27,918 bases of DNA from an uncultured Nostocoides sp. (GTDB lineage Bacteria; Actinomycetota; Actinomycetes; Actinomycetales; Dermatophilaceae): contig CAKZIH010000011.1 in assembly GCA_936931335.1 (NCBI GenBank), positions 1 through 27,918 on the forward strand, written 5' to 3'. This document shows, piece after piece, positions 1 to 6,259 of this stretch (the stretch's first letter is position 1; the number at the start of each line of letters is the position of its first letter). Below the pieces are notes generated by a model that was not told the origin of the DNA, did not search any database, and saw only the letters and a program-made list of their open reading frames with translations. Position numbers and translations under genes: made by a program.

Positions 1-188
1 AGAGCTCGGCAGCGGGCCAGGAAACGCTCGGCCATCCTGGGGTCATCCCAGGCAGCTGAGTCCCAATAGCGCATCACGCGAGCGTCCGTATGCAGAGCGA
101 AGACCTCGTCGGCGTCCGTATCGGCGAACGGCCGCAACAGCAATCGAGCGGTCCGCAACGTCGGGGTCTCGAGCGACATACTGGTCAT
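1..188 (-). CDS. GNAT-family N-acetyltransferase (RimJ/RimL type), 5' end only
   Basis: Reading the minus strand from an ATG at 188 gives an open frame to the window edge, so only about 62 N-terminal residues are visible. The start reads MTSMSLETPTLRTARLLLRP, followed by FADTDADEVFALHTD and then RVMRYWDS. The pattern 'tLrTaRLlLRpf...D.d.vf.l..d..VmryW' is the usual opening of GNAT acetyltransferases of the RimJ/RimL group, which move an acetyl group from acetyl-CoA to an amine, often a protein N-terminus or a small molecule. A second in-frame ATG lies at 179, so the exact start is uncertain. The acetyl-CoA binding loop lies outside the window, so the substrate cannot be guessed. Confidence 0.8.
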   Translation of the reverse strand, partial: MTSMSLETPTLRTARLLLRPFADTDADEVFALHTDARVMRYWDSAAWDDPRMAERFLARCRA

Positions 189-264
189 GATGGCATCGCG
201 TGATCGGTCCTGAACGATGCAGCGACGGCGTCACCGCACTCGGTAAGGACTCCCTAGTGCCCTG

Positions 265-1162
265 CTAGTTCCGAGGGGCTACAGCGTCGAGGATGATCCG
301 GCTGACGAGCCGCGCGCACCTGGCGTCGGGGTCGAGATCGGGATCGAGAACCCCGACCGTCATGCCGACCGCCTTGGGCCAGAGCTGGGACAGCAGCTCA
401 CTCAAGGCCTCAGGGGTGACTCCGCCGGGGTCGGGACTGTCCACGGCAGGAAGATGACTGGGGTCGAGAACATCGACATCGACGTGGACCCCGTAACCAG
501 CGAGATCAGGATCGCTGAGCAGGCTCTGCACCGCGGAGTCGACTACGCGCGGGCTGTCGTTCCACTCGGCCGCGGTCACGACGGCCCGCATGCGCCTGCG
601 GCACTCGTCGAGGTGCACATCGTCGAGCCGGCATCCGATATGTATGACGTCCGCTGGGTCGACATAGGGCGCCAGGTCGTCGATATTGCTGAGCTGCGGG
701 TAGTGCAGGCCGCAGGCGGCCGCGAGATCCTCACCCGCGAGGTTCGCCACCTTGGTCGAGTCGCTCGGATGCCGGAAGTCCGTATGCCCGTCAATGTGGA
801 TGAGCCCGAAGCGTCCCCGCCGTCGTAACTGGAGAGCGACGCCCAAGAGGGTCGAACAGTCTCCGCCGGGCAGCAGCGGCCGGTCGCCTTGCGCCAGCAG
901 CTGGTGCAACCGGTCGGCGAGGCGGGTTGCGTGATCGAGGATCGCCCCTTGATTACGGATGGTTCGAGGTGCATGGTCGGGGACGTACCGTCCGGCCAGC
1001 ACAACGCCGCCCTCGCGCCATCCGCTAGCGAGCAGGCGCTCGTGCAGTCCCAGGCCCGAAGCGCTGCGGGGGCCTTATATGCGCCCGGCACGCTCCCTTC
1101 CATGGGGGGTTTGAGACCCAGATTGGTTGGTACGTCAACACGACATCCATGCGGGCCATCAT
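265..1162 (-). pseudogene. arginase/agmatinase-family ureohydrolase, two apparent 1-base deletions near the 5' end
   Basis: The main open frame (265-1002, extendable to about 1050) carries the ureohydrolase metal motifs GGDCS, HIDGHTDF and HVDVDVLDP, the ligands of the two-manganese centre that hydrolyses guanidino compounds such as arginine or agmatine. The family N-terminus is present but split over two other frames: 1103-1137 region reads VPTNLGLKPP then GAYKAPAALRA, and 1148-1162 reads MMARMDVV. Restoring one base near 1051 and one near 1135 would give a continuous protein of about 298 residues, the normal family length. The first motif has Cys where arginase has a metal-binding His (GGDHS); I believe this variant is common in one arginase-family branch, so it is not by itself a sign of loss. 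The gene lies downstream of, and in the same direction as, the TetR gene. It is either a young pseudogene or an intact gene with consensus errors. Confidence 0.8.
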
Positions 1163-1359
1163 CACCGAGGTCCCGAGCCGCCCGTCGCGCCAGTCACTCA
1201 GTGCGTTCCGTCAGGGTCGGCGGTACACGCCCCTTCGGCGCGATAGGCAGCACGAGATTGCCGTCAACCGTCGAGGGGGATCCGGCGCCCGACAAGTCAC
1301 GCAAGCTAACGGATCGGCCGCCCACGTTCCTTCGTCAGCGTTGTCCTCGGCACGGACGG

Positions 1360-1962
1360 TCAGACCCGCTGTTCCTGGTCAAACCCACGGTGCGCGCGAA
1401 GCAGGGCGACCATGCTCGTCCCGGCAGTCTGGAGCGGCGTGGTGTCGCGCGATGTTTGGGCAAGCAGGAATGCGCCCTCCAGAAGCATGATCATGCTTCT
1501 GGCGAGCTCACGGTCGACGGGTTCGGGCACCCACCGGTTCATCCAGGCGGTGGCCGTGTCAAGCCAGTCGCCGAACACCGCATCGACTGCCTCCCTCAAC
1601 CGCTGGTCGGTGCTGGCCACCTCCAGGGCCACCGTGGCCAGCGGGCAGGCGTCGGCGTAGTCGCTGTCGACGAGTGCCTCGGCAGCCGTGCCAAACATCA
1701 GCAGGATCGCCGCCTCGGGATCCTCCGCCGAATTGAGCACGCCAGCAACCAAGTTCCGGTAGGAGGCCCCGGCATCGCGGATGGCGTGCTCGGCGAGATC
1801 GGCCTTCCCCCCGGGAAAGAAGTGATAGATCGACCCGACCGTTGCCCCCGCCGCGCCCGCGATCTGCGTGATTCCGGTAGCGGTGTAGCCCTGCCGCCGA
1901 AACAGTCGAGCGGCCGTGTCACTGACTCGGACGTTGGTTGCCGGCGCTCGGGACATGGGCAT
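1360..1962 (-). CDS. TetR/AcrR-family transcriptional regulator
   Basis: 200 residues, normal for the family. Residues about 10-55 form the DNA-binding helix-turn-helix: VRVSDTAARLFRRQGY, then TGITQIAGAAGATVGSIYHF with the typical 'gsiYhhF..Kadl' recognition-helix ending (HFFPGGKADLAEHA). The rest is an all-helical ligand and dimer domain with the 'CPLATVALEV' and 'AFLLAQTSRD' signatures of the TetR_C group near LmrA/YxaF regulators. It is divergent from the alpha/beta hydrolase at 2001 with only 38 bases between the two starts, and a near-perfect palindrome (1973-1990) lies in that gap. The simplest reading is a repressor of itself and of the hydrolase, released by a small hydrophobic ligand. 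The ATG at 1962 is followed by a second ATG at 1956; the choice does not alter the domain. Confidence 0.92.
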   Translation of the reverse strand: MPMSRAPATNVRVSDTAARLFRRQGYTATGITQIAGAAGATVGSIYHFFPGGKADLAEHAIRDAGASYRNLVAGVLNSAEDPEAAILLMFGTAAEALVDSDYADACPLATVALEVASTDQRLREAVDAVFGDWLDTATAWMNRWVPEPVDRELARSMIMLLEGAFLLAQTSRDTTPLQTAGTSMVALLRAHRGFDQEQRV

Positions 1963-1972
1963 AACCTTTTCA

Positions 1973-1990
1973 CTAGAACGATCATTCTAG
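1973..1990. promoter_or_regulatory. palindromic operator between the TetR gene and the hydrolase
   Basis: CTAGAACGATCATTCTAG reads almost the same on both strands (16 of 18 positions). It sits 11 bases from the ATG of the TetR gene and 10 bases from the GTG of the hydrolase, overlapping the hydrolase ribosome binding region (AGGGGG just after it). Size and position are those of a TetR-dimer operator. Binding is inferred from layout. Confidence 0.75.
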
Positions 1991-2000
1991 GGGGTCGCTG

Positions 2001-2852
2001 GTGCCACAAGTTCAGCTCGCGAACGGTCCGATCGAGTTCATCGACACCGGGGGCACCGGCCCACCGGTCGTCCTGCTCCACGGAGTCCCGATGACACCGC
2101 AGACCCAATGGATGCGGGTCCTGCCGCACCTGGGCCAGCGTCGGGTCGTCATGCCCACATTGCCGATGGGAGGACACCGGTTGCCGATGCGTCAGGACAC
2201 CGACCTGACTCAGTTCGGGATGGCGAGAATCCTGGGCGAGTTCCTCCAAGCGGCCGACCTGCACCAAGTGGTCCTGGCACTCAATGACTGGGGCGGCGGG
2301 CAGTTCCTGCTTACCGAGCGTCTGCCGGGATACGAGCGCGTAGCGGCGCTGGCGCTGGTCGCCTGCGAGGCCTTTGACAACTTCCCCCCACGCCCTGCGC
2401 GACCGCTCGCCACAATGGCCCGCATCCCTGGGGGGATGTGGCTCACCGTGCAGGCCATGCGGCTCCGAGCACTACGCCAAGCTCGGATCGGGTATGGCGG
2501 CATGAGCCTTCGCGGCATCCCCGACGACATCCTGTCCGGCTGGTTCACACCCGCTCGACAGGACGCAAGGATTGGTCGCGACTTCGCCAAATTCGCCGCT
2601 GGCGCGCCCGAGCGGAGTGTGCTGCTCGACGCGGCAACTCGACTGAGGGACATCGACCTGCCGACCGTGATCGTGTGGGCTACCCACGACACCATGATGC
2701 CGCCCGAACACGGGCACCGCCTGGCCGAACTCATCCCCGGAGCGCGCCTAGTCCACGCCACCGAATCATCGACCCTGGTTCCGATGGACCAACCCGACCT
2801 CGTCGCCGCAGCGCTCAACGACCTCGCCGACACCGTCGGGGTTGATCGCTGA
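2001..2852 (+). CDS. alpha/beta hydrolase with Asp nucleophile (haloalkane dehalogenase-like branch)
   Basis: 283 residues, one alpha/beta-hydrolase domain. The oxyanion-loop motif LLHGVPM is at about 25-31. The nucleophile elbow reads LNDWGGGQ (93-100), with Asp96 where esterases have Ser; D-W-G-G is the elbow of haloalkane dehalogenases and epoxide hydrolases, which use Asp to form an ester intermediate. A candidate acid lies in VIVWATHDTMMP (Asp230). At the usual catalytic-His position the protein reads SSTLVPMDQP, so the His expected before 'f.p.dqP' is replaced by Ser/Thr; His252 is a few residues upstream. The GTG start is supported by AGGGGG at 1989-1994. The gene is probably controlled by the adjacent TetR protein. 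The substrate is unknown; dehalogenase activity is not established. Confidence 0.88.
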   Translation: MPQVQLANGPIEFIDTGGTGPPVVLLHGVPMTPQTQWMRVLPHLGQRRVVMPTLPMGGHRLPMRQDTDLTQFGMARILGEFLQAADLHQVVLALNDWGGGQFLLTERLPGYERVAALALVACEAFDNFPPRPARPLATMARIPGGMWLTVQAMRLRALRQARIGYGGMSLRGIPDDILSGWFTPARQDARIGRDFAKFAAGAPERSVLLDAATRLRDIDLPTVIVWATHDTMMPPEHGHRLAELIPGARLVHATESSTLVPMDQPDLVAAALNDLADTVGVDR

Positions 2853-3089
2853 TCGTCAGCCACGGCGGCTGTCGGCGTGCCGCCAGCACGAGTGGATGGA
2901 TGGCTGCACGACGTATTGCGCCAGCCGCGAACTGGACGACCCGCTGTGCGGTGACGGTCGCATGCCCGCGTCCGGGGTACCTTGCACGACTCGGCCGGTC
3001 CGGCGATGCCCTGCAAGATCCCTTCGGCCCATCGCGGCAGCAGAACACGAGCCAAAGCGGGCGATGCCTGGCACAGGCCGCGGCATCGT

Positions 3090-3329
3090 CTACGCGTGCA
3101 TAGCAGCGGCCGCCTCGTCGAGCTGCTGAACCTCCACGTCATCAAGTCGCACTCGAGCCCCATTGAGAGACTCGTCCAGCTGTCCCGGGCTCGTCGCCGA
3201 TACCAGCGGTGCCGTCACGGTCGGCTGATGCCGGAGCCAAGAAACCACGGCCGCACCCGGGGTCACCGAGTGGGCCGCGGCGACCGCCTCCAGGGGCCCG
3301 GTGGACGCCAAGTCTGCCTCGGCCGGTAG
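3090..3329 (-). pseudogene. aldo/keto reductase, C-terminal remnant
   Basis: The frame reads PLEAVAAAHSVTPGAAVVSW, then LRHQPTVTAPLVSATSPGQL and DESLNGARVRLDDVEVQQLD. This matches the last quarter of aldo/keto reductases: 'vA..hgvtpaqvalaWll..p.vtapivGat...ql.e.l.a....L...e...Ld'. The catalytic Asp, Tyr, Lys and His lie in the missing part. Upstream the match fades near 3320-3330, where the 3' end of the FMN-binding protein gene begins in another frame. This is therefore a 5'-deleted copy left after a deletion or recombination that brought the two genes together. The only in-frame start is a TTG at 3311, which is unlikely to be used. Confidence 0.7.
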
Positions 3330-3811
3330 CCGTGTCGCCGGAGCGAGTGTTCGGTGTAGAGGATCCGCTGCGGCGTGATGATCGTCAGCGGATCGGTCGG
3401 GGGCTCGGTCAACGGACGGCCTCGTTCGACATGGTCTGCCTGCCAGCGCACGGCCTCCCAGTATCCGGTGGCCTCAGGATCGTCGCGTTCAAGGGTGCGG
3501 GCTCTGCCGAAGATCTGTAGTCCGCGGCTGCTCGCCTGTCCGACGAGCGGGGCGACGATGCCCGCGGACACGCGTGGATCTCGGCGAAGGTTGCGGGACT
3601 TCACCGACTCGTTCCAGCTCGTGTAGAAGATCTCAAAGCCCAAGCTGAAGTAGCGCACTGGAGTGGCCACCGGACTGCCGTCGCCGTTCACGGTAGCGAT
3701 CACCGCGACATTGTTGGTCGACAGCAGGTTCAGGATGCGCTCCTCAAGGACATCGCGCGGGAGGTCGCGATCCGGAGCTGGGCCAGCCAGCCACGAGTTG
3801 GTCAACGGCAT
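3263..3811 (-). CDS. pyridoxamine 5'-phosphate oxidase-family FMN/F420-binding split-barrel protein
   Basis: 182 residues from an ATG at 3811. The N-terminal half carries the split-barrel pattern NNVAVIATVNGDGSPVATPV, followed by RYFSLGFEIFYTSW, ESVKSRNLRRDPRVSAGIV and GLQIFGRARTLE, typical of small flavin- or deazaflavin-binding PPOX-family proteins of actinobacteria. The region ILYTEHSLRRHGYRPRQTW is the common C-terminal end of this group. The last ten or so residues (from RPPGPW) are read out of frame through the aldo/keto reductase remnant, so the natural C-terminus may have been altered by the junction. The cofactor-binding core is intact, so the protein may still work, probably as a redox enzyme of unknown substrate. 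No strong Shine-Dalgarno sequence precedes the start. Confidence 0.85.
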   Translation of the reverse strand: MPLTNSWLAGPAPDRDLPRDVLEERILNLLSTNNVAVIATVNGDGSPVATPVRYFSLGFEIFYTSWNESVKSRNLRRDPRVSAGIVAPLVGQASSRGLQIFGRARTLERDDPEATGYWEAVRWQADHVERGRPLTEPPTDPLTIITPQRILYTEHSLRRHGYRPRQTWRPPGPWRRSPRPTR

Positions 3812-3965
3812 ACTCGGTGTCCCGTCTCTGCCCTACCCAAGACCCGCAGCCGCCTGGAGGGGGGCCTTCGTGAGCGCAAGGTCGACCCGTCCACGGCAGC
3901 AGCCTTTCACGCCACCGACCGGACTCCCGGCCAACGCGGCGGCGGCAGGCAGTTCAGTGCAGCAC

Positions 3966-3975
3966 CATCTCGACA
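3966..3975 (-). repeat. 10-bp outward copy of the TGTCGAGATG core
   Basis: CATCTCGACA here is the reverse complement of the first ten bases of the 22-bp repeat that starts at 4008, leaving 32 bases between the two. Only the core matches, and no further similarity extends leftward. It mirrors the back-to-back arrangement at 11950-11973. The surrounding 290 bases (3812-4101) hold no gene I can support. Confidence 0.5.
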
Positions 3976-4007
3976 GGGTGGTTACATAGGGGGGACCGCT
4001 GCGCAAG

Positions 4008-4029
4008 TGTCGAGATGCGCTGAATCTTG
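4008..4029 (+). repeat. 22-bp inverted repeat, left copy (points inward, rightward)
   Basis: The sequence is TGTCGAGATGC, G, CT, G, AATCTTG. The minus strand of 11939-11960 carries the same 22 bases with two differences (A and C at the two single positions), that is 20 of 22 identical, in the opposite orientation. Similarity stops abruptly after base 22 on the inner side. The TGT start and 22-bp length resemble ends or TnsB-type binding sites of Mu/Tn7-superfamily transposons. An outward-facing 10-base copy of the core (CATCTCGACA) is at 3966-3975. Confidence 0.7.
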
Positions 4030-4101
4030 ATCAGTCGCCTGGTTGGGACTATGTCCGGCAATCCCCCTTGGCCTTGCGATTCCAAAATGTGGCTATGTGG
4101 T

Positions 4102-5691
4102 TCAGCGGCACCTTCTCCAGAAGGTTGAGAGCAGCTGGTCGAGACGCATGCTGACTGGTCCGTCAGTGACGATCGAGACTTTGCTACGTGTCTGGGCCCA
4201 GGGCTCGAGGCGCTGGAGGAGATCGAGGGTGCGGTTCTCTAGGGTGGCCGGCGACTGGTAGCCGGAGGCGACGGCTTGGAGATCGCGTGCCATCAAGTTG
4301 GAGAAGAAGCGGTTGTACTGGTCGAGAGTGATGACCGGGCTGGCGAATGCGCTGATGCGCTCGGCGTCGGTGGCGAGGAGTCTGGGGTAATCGTCGAAAT
4401 GCGCGCGGGGGTGGAGATGGTGAATCAGGTGGTAGTTGTCGTAGAAGGCCCAGTCCGAGCCGGGGTTGGGCACGTGCTCCGCCAGGCCGCCGGTGGGGTG
4501 GATTACGTCGGCGGCGTCGCCTAGCTCGGAGACGTGCGAGGCCAGGCTGGTGCCGTCGGTGTCGGCGGCGCTTGCTGGGACCCAGTTGATGGTGCTGGAC
4601 ATCGGATGGGGCCTGCCGGTCCCGTCGTGTAGCCCATGCCATGTGTACTGGGCCATAGCCGTGTTGGCGCCCCGGAAGGCGACGGCGCCGGCGAGCCAGT
4701 AGCCCAGTGGTCGCCCAGCGGTGATGGCCGCTGCGATGACGGCGCAGGTTGCGACCGTGGCGAGGAGTAGCCGCCGCCTAGCACCGCCTCGGCATCGCGG
4801 GTGGGCGACCACTGGCAGGGAGGTGGCGAGGATGAGGACTGTCTTGCACAGGTAGTGACCGAACTCGAGGATGCTGGTGCGCCGGTAGGGCAGCGGTGAG
4901 TGGATGTCGTGAGGTCCGGCGTTCTGTGGGTGGTGGATCAGCAGGTGCTCGGTGGAGTACAGGTAGGGCAAAGACCCGACGGCCGGGCCAAGTACCCATT
5001 CGCAGATCAGGCGCCAGAACCGCGTTAGGGTGGGCGCGTTTCTCATTGCCAGAATCTGGCAGTGCATGTCCCAGTGGAAGTAGGCCTCGTAGTCCACCCA
5101 GGCTGGTGCGACGTACTTGGCGACGAAGGCGAAGAGCAGTATCCATGCCGCTGGTGAGTCACCGGTGTCGATCCAAAGCGAGAGCAGGAGCAGCGGCACA
5201 ACATAGATGGCTTGGGTGCGGATCAGGTAGTGCAGGCGCCGGTCGCTACGTCGGGCGGCGGGCCGACCGAGGATGGGTCGGTCATCGGGGAGCCACCAGG
5301 GCTCGAACGCGGCGATGTAGGACTCTCGGTGGAAGCAGATGCTGTAGACCTCGCACGCAGCCAGACCGCCGAGCAGAAGGGCGATCTGGCTGGGCACGGA
5401 GGGGGTGGTAAGCAAGTAGGGTGCGATCGCGGCAAGCGGTAGCAGCGCGGCGAGGCTGCCGAATCGCCAAGGGATCAGGCGCCGCACAAGCGGGGCGTGG
5501 GGCCCGTAGGAGAACGCGTCGTACCGATTGAGCGCCCCGACCAGGACGAGCGCGGCCGCGGCGGCCACAGAACTCAACACCAGCCAAATCCCGGTTTCCA
5601 GACGTCGCGCGAGCCGGCCGATCGGTGCGCGTAGGAACGGCCCTCCCTCATCCGGGTGGGGGCCGTCGGTACCCCCCCTAGTGATCGCCAT
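4102..5691 (-). CDS. membrane di-iron fatty acid desaturase/hydroxylase-like protein
   Basis: 529 residues from the ATG at 5691, which overlaps the end of the preceding gene by 14 bases; the longer upstream frame is the shadow of that gene. Hydrophobic segments lie at about 34-54, 76-95, 102-118, 160-174, 180-194, 283-297 and 306-323. Three histidine boxes characteristic of membrane di-iron desaturases, hydroxylases and alkane monooxygenases are present: HWDMH (206-210), HLLIHH (249-254) and HLIHH (421-425), with WHGLHD (351-356) as a further His cluster. Such enzymes use O2 and an electron donor to desaturate or hydroxylate a lipid or a carrier-bound chain at the membrane. It is last in a tightly coupled operon behind an ATP-grasp/decarboxylase fusion, so it may act on the product of those enzymes. 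About 100 C-terminal residues are soluble and unrecognised. Confidence 0.82.
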   Translation of the reverse strand: MAITRGGTDGPHPDEGGPFLRAPIGRLARRLETGIWLVLSSVAAAAALVLVGALNRYDAFSYGPHAPLVRRLIPWRFGSLAALLPLAAIAPYLLTTPSVPSQIALLLGGLAACEVYSICFHRESYIAAFEPWWLPDDRPILGRPAARRSDRRLHYLIRTQAIYVVPLLLLSLWIDTGDSPAAWILLFAFVAKYVAPAWVDYEAYFHWDMHCQILAMRNAPTLTRFWRLICEWVLGPAVGSLPYLYSTEHLLIHHPQNAGPHDIHSPLPYRRTSILEFGHYLCKTVLILATSLPVVAHPRCRGGARRRLLLATVATCAVIAAAITAGRPLGYWLAGAVAFRGANTAMAQYTWHGLHDGTGRPHPMSSTINWVPASAADTDGTSLASHVSELGDAADVIHPTGGLAEHVPNPGSDWAFYDNYHLIHHLHPRAHFDDYPRLLATDAERISAFASPVITLDQYNRFFSNLMARDLQAVASGYQSPATLENRTLDLLQRLEPWAQTRSKVSIVTDGPVSMRLDQLLSTFWRRCR

Positions 5692-6259
5692 CTTGGCTGG
5701 GATCCTCGGGGCTCGGCACCTTATCGGCGGACGTGGTGATCCAAGCGCGTCCCTGGATGCGGCATGCCGCAACCCATCCGGAGGGCAAAGTGGATCCGGG
5801 TCCGGAGAACCACCTGGCCTCGGAAGGGTCCCAGAATCGCGGTCCGACCGCGAGGACCTCGTGGTAGACGGTGTGCTGCCCGATCCAGGCCTGAGGGACC
5901 CCGGCGCGGCGCCACCGTTCACGCCAGTGTTCGACGTGGTGAGGTCCGGCGGCGATGGCGATCTGAGCGCGGTGGAACACGACACCGTGCTGCTGAAGGA
6001 TCAGGGCAGCGAGGGCCGCATGCACTCCGCAGTCCCCGATGAAGGCATCGTCGCCGACGGCGAGTCGGCACCAGGTCGCCGGCCATGGCACCGCCTGCCA
6101 CTTCACGACCGCTGGCACCGCGGCCAAGGAGGTCTCCACCGTCCCGGTATCCAGGGCGCTGGTTAGGGCCAGTCGAGCTGTGCGGCAGCAGGTGTCGTCG
6201 TGTGCGGAAATGTGCGAGGCGGCGATGGTGGCGAACTGGGCCAGGTCGGTACTCAGCAT
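5678..6259 (-). CDS. transglutaminase-like / papain-fold protein with Cys-His-Asp triad
   Basis: 193 residues from the ATG at 6259, which overlaps the stop of the ATP-grasp/decarboxylase gene (ATGCTGA), indicating translational coupling. I do not recognise a named family. The layout fits the transglutaminase-like fold: IGDCGVHAALAALIL with Cys77 at a helix start, VYHEVLAVG with His133 on a strand, and RFWDPSEARWF with Asp144, in the usual order and spacing. These proteins cleave or transfer acyl groups of amides via a Cys thioester. There is no signal peptide or membrane helix, so it is cytosolic. In this operon it could move an aminoacyl or acyl group between a carrier, an amine and a lipid; this is inference. 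The stop at 5678 lies 14 bases inside the downstream membrane gene. Confidence 0.72.
   Translation of the reverse strand: MLSTDLAQFATIAASHISAHDDTCCRTARLALTSALDTGTVETSLAAVPAVVKWQAVPWPATWCRLAVGDDAFIGDCGVHAALAALILQQHGVVFHRAQIAIAAGPHHVEHWRERWRRAGVPQAWIGQHTVYHEVLAVGPRFWDPSEARWFSGPGSTLPSGWVAACRIQGRAWITTSADKVPSPEDPSQDGDH

Noticed and set aside
1194..1325. A 43-residue minus-strand frame starting at a GTG, with AAGGAAC close before it, between the TetR gene and the arginase remnant
   Set aside because: The ribosome site is too close to the start, no family is recognised, and short frames of this size are common at this GC. The 1163-1359 gap is left empty.
889..2094. A 401-codon plus-strand open frame covering the arginase and TetR genes
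   Set aside because: It lies antisense to two genes with clear family motifs and its protein has no recognisable domain; it is a GC-bias shadow.
2853..3089. Possible protein remnant (VLLPRWAEGILQGIAG) on the minus strand between the hydrolase and the reductase fragment
   Set aside because: Only a short stretch looks protein-like and it runs antisense into the hydrolase gene; no family match could be supported.
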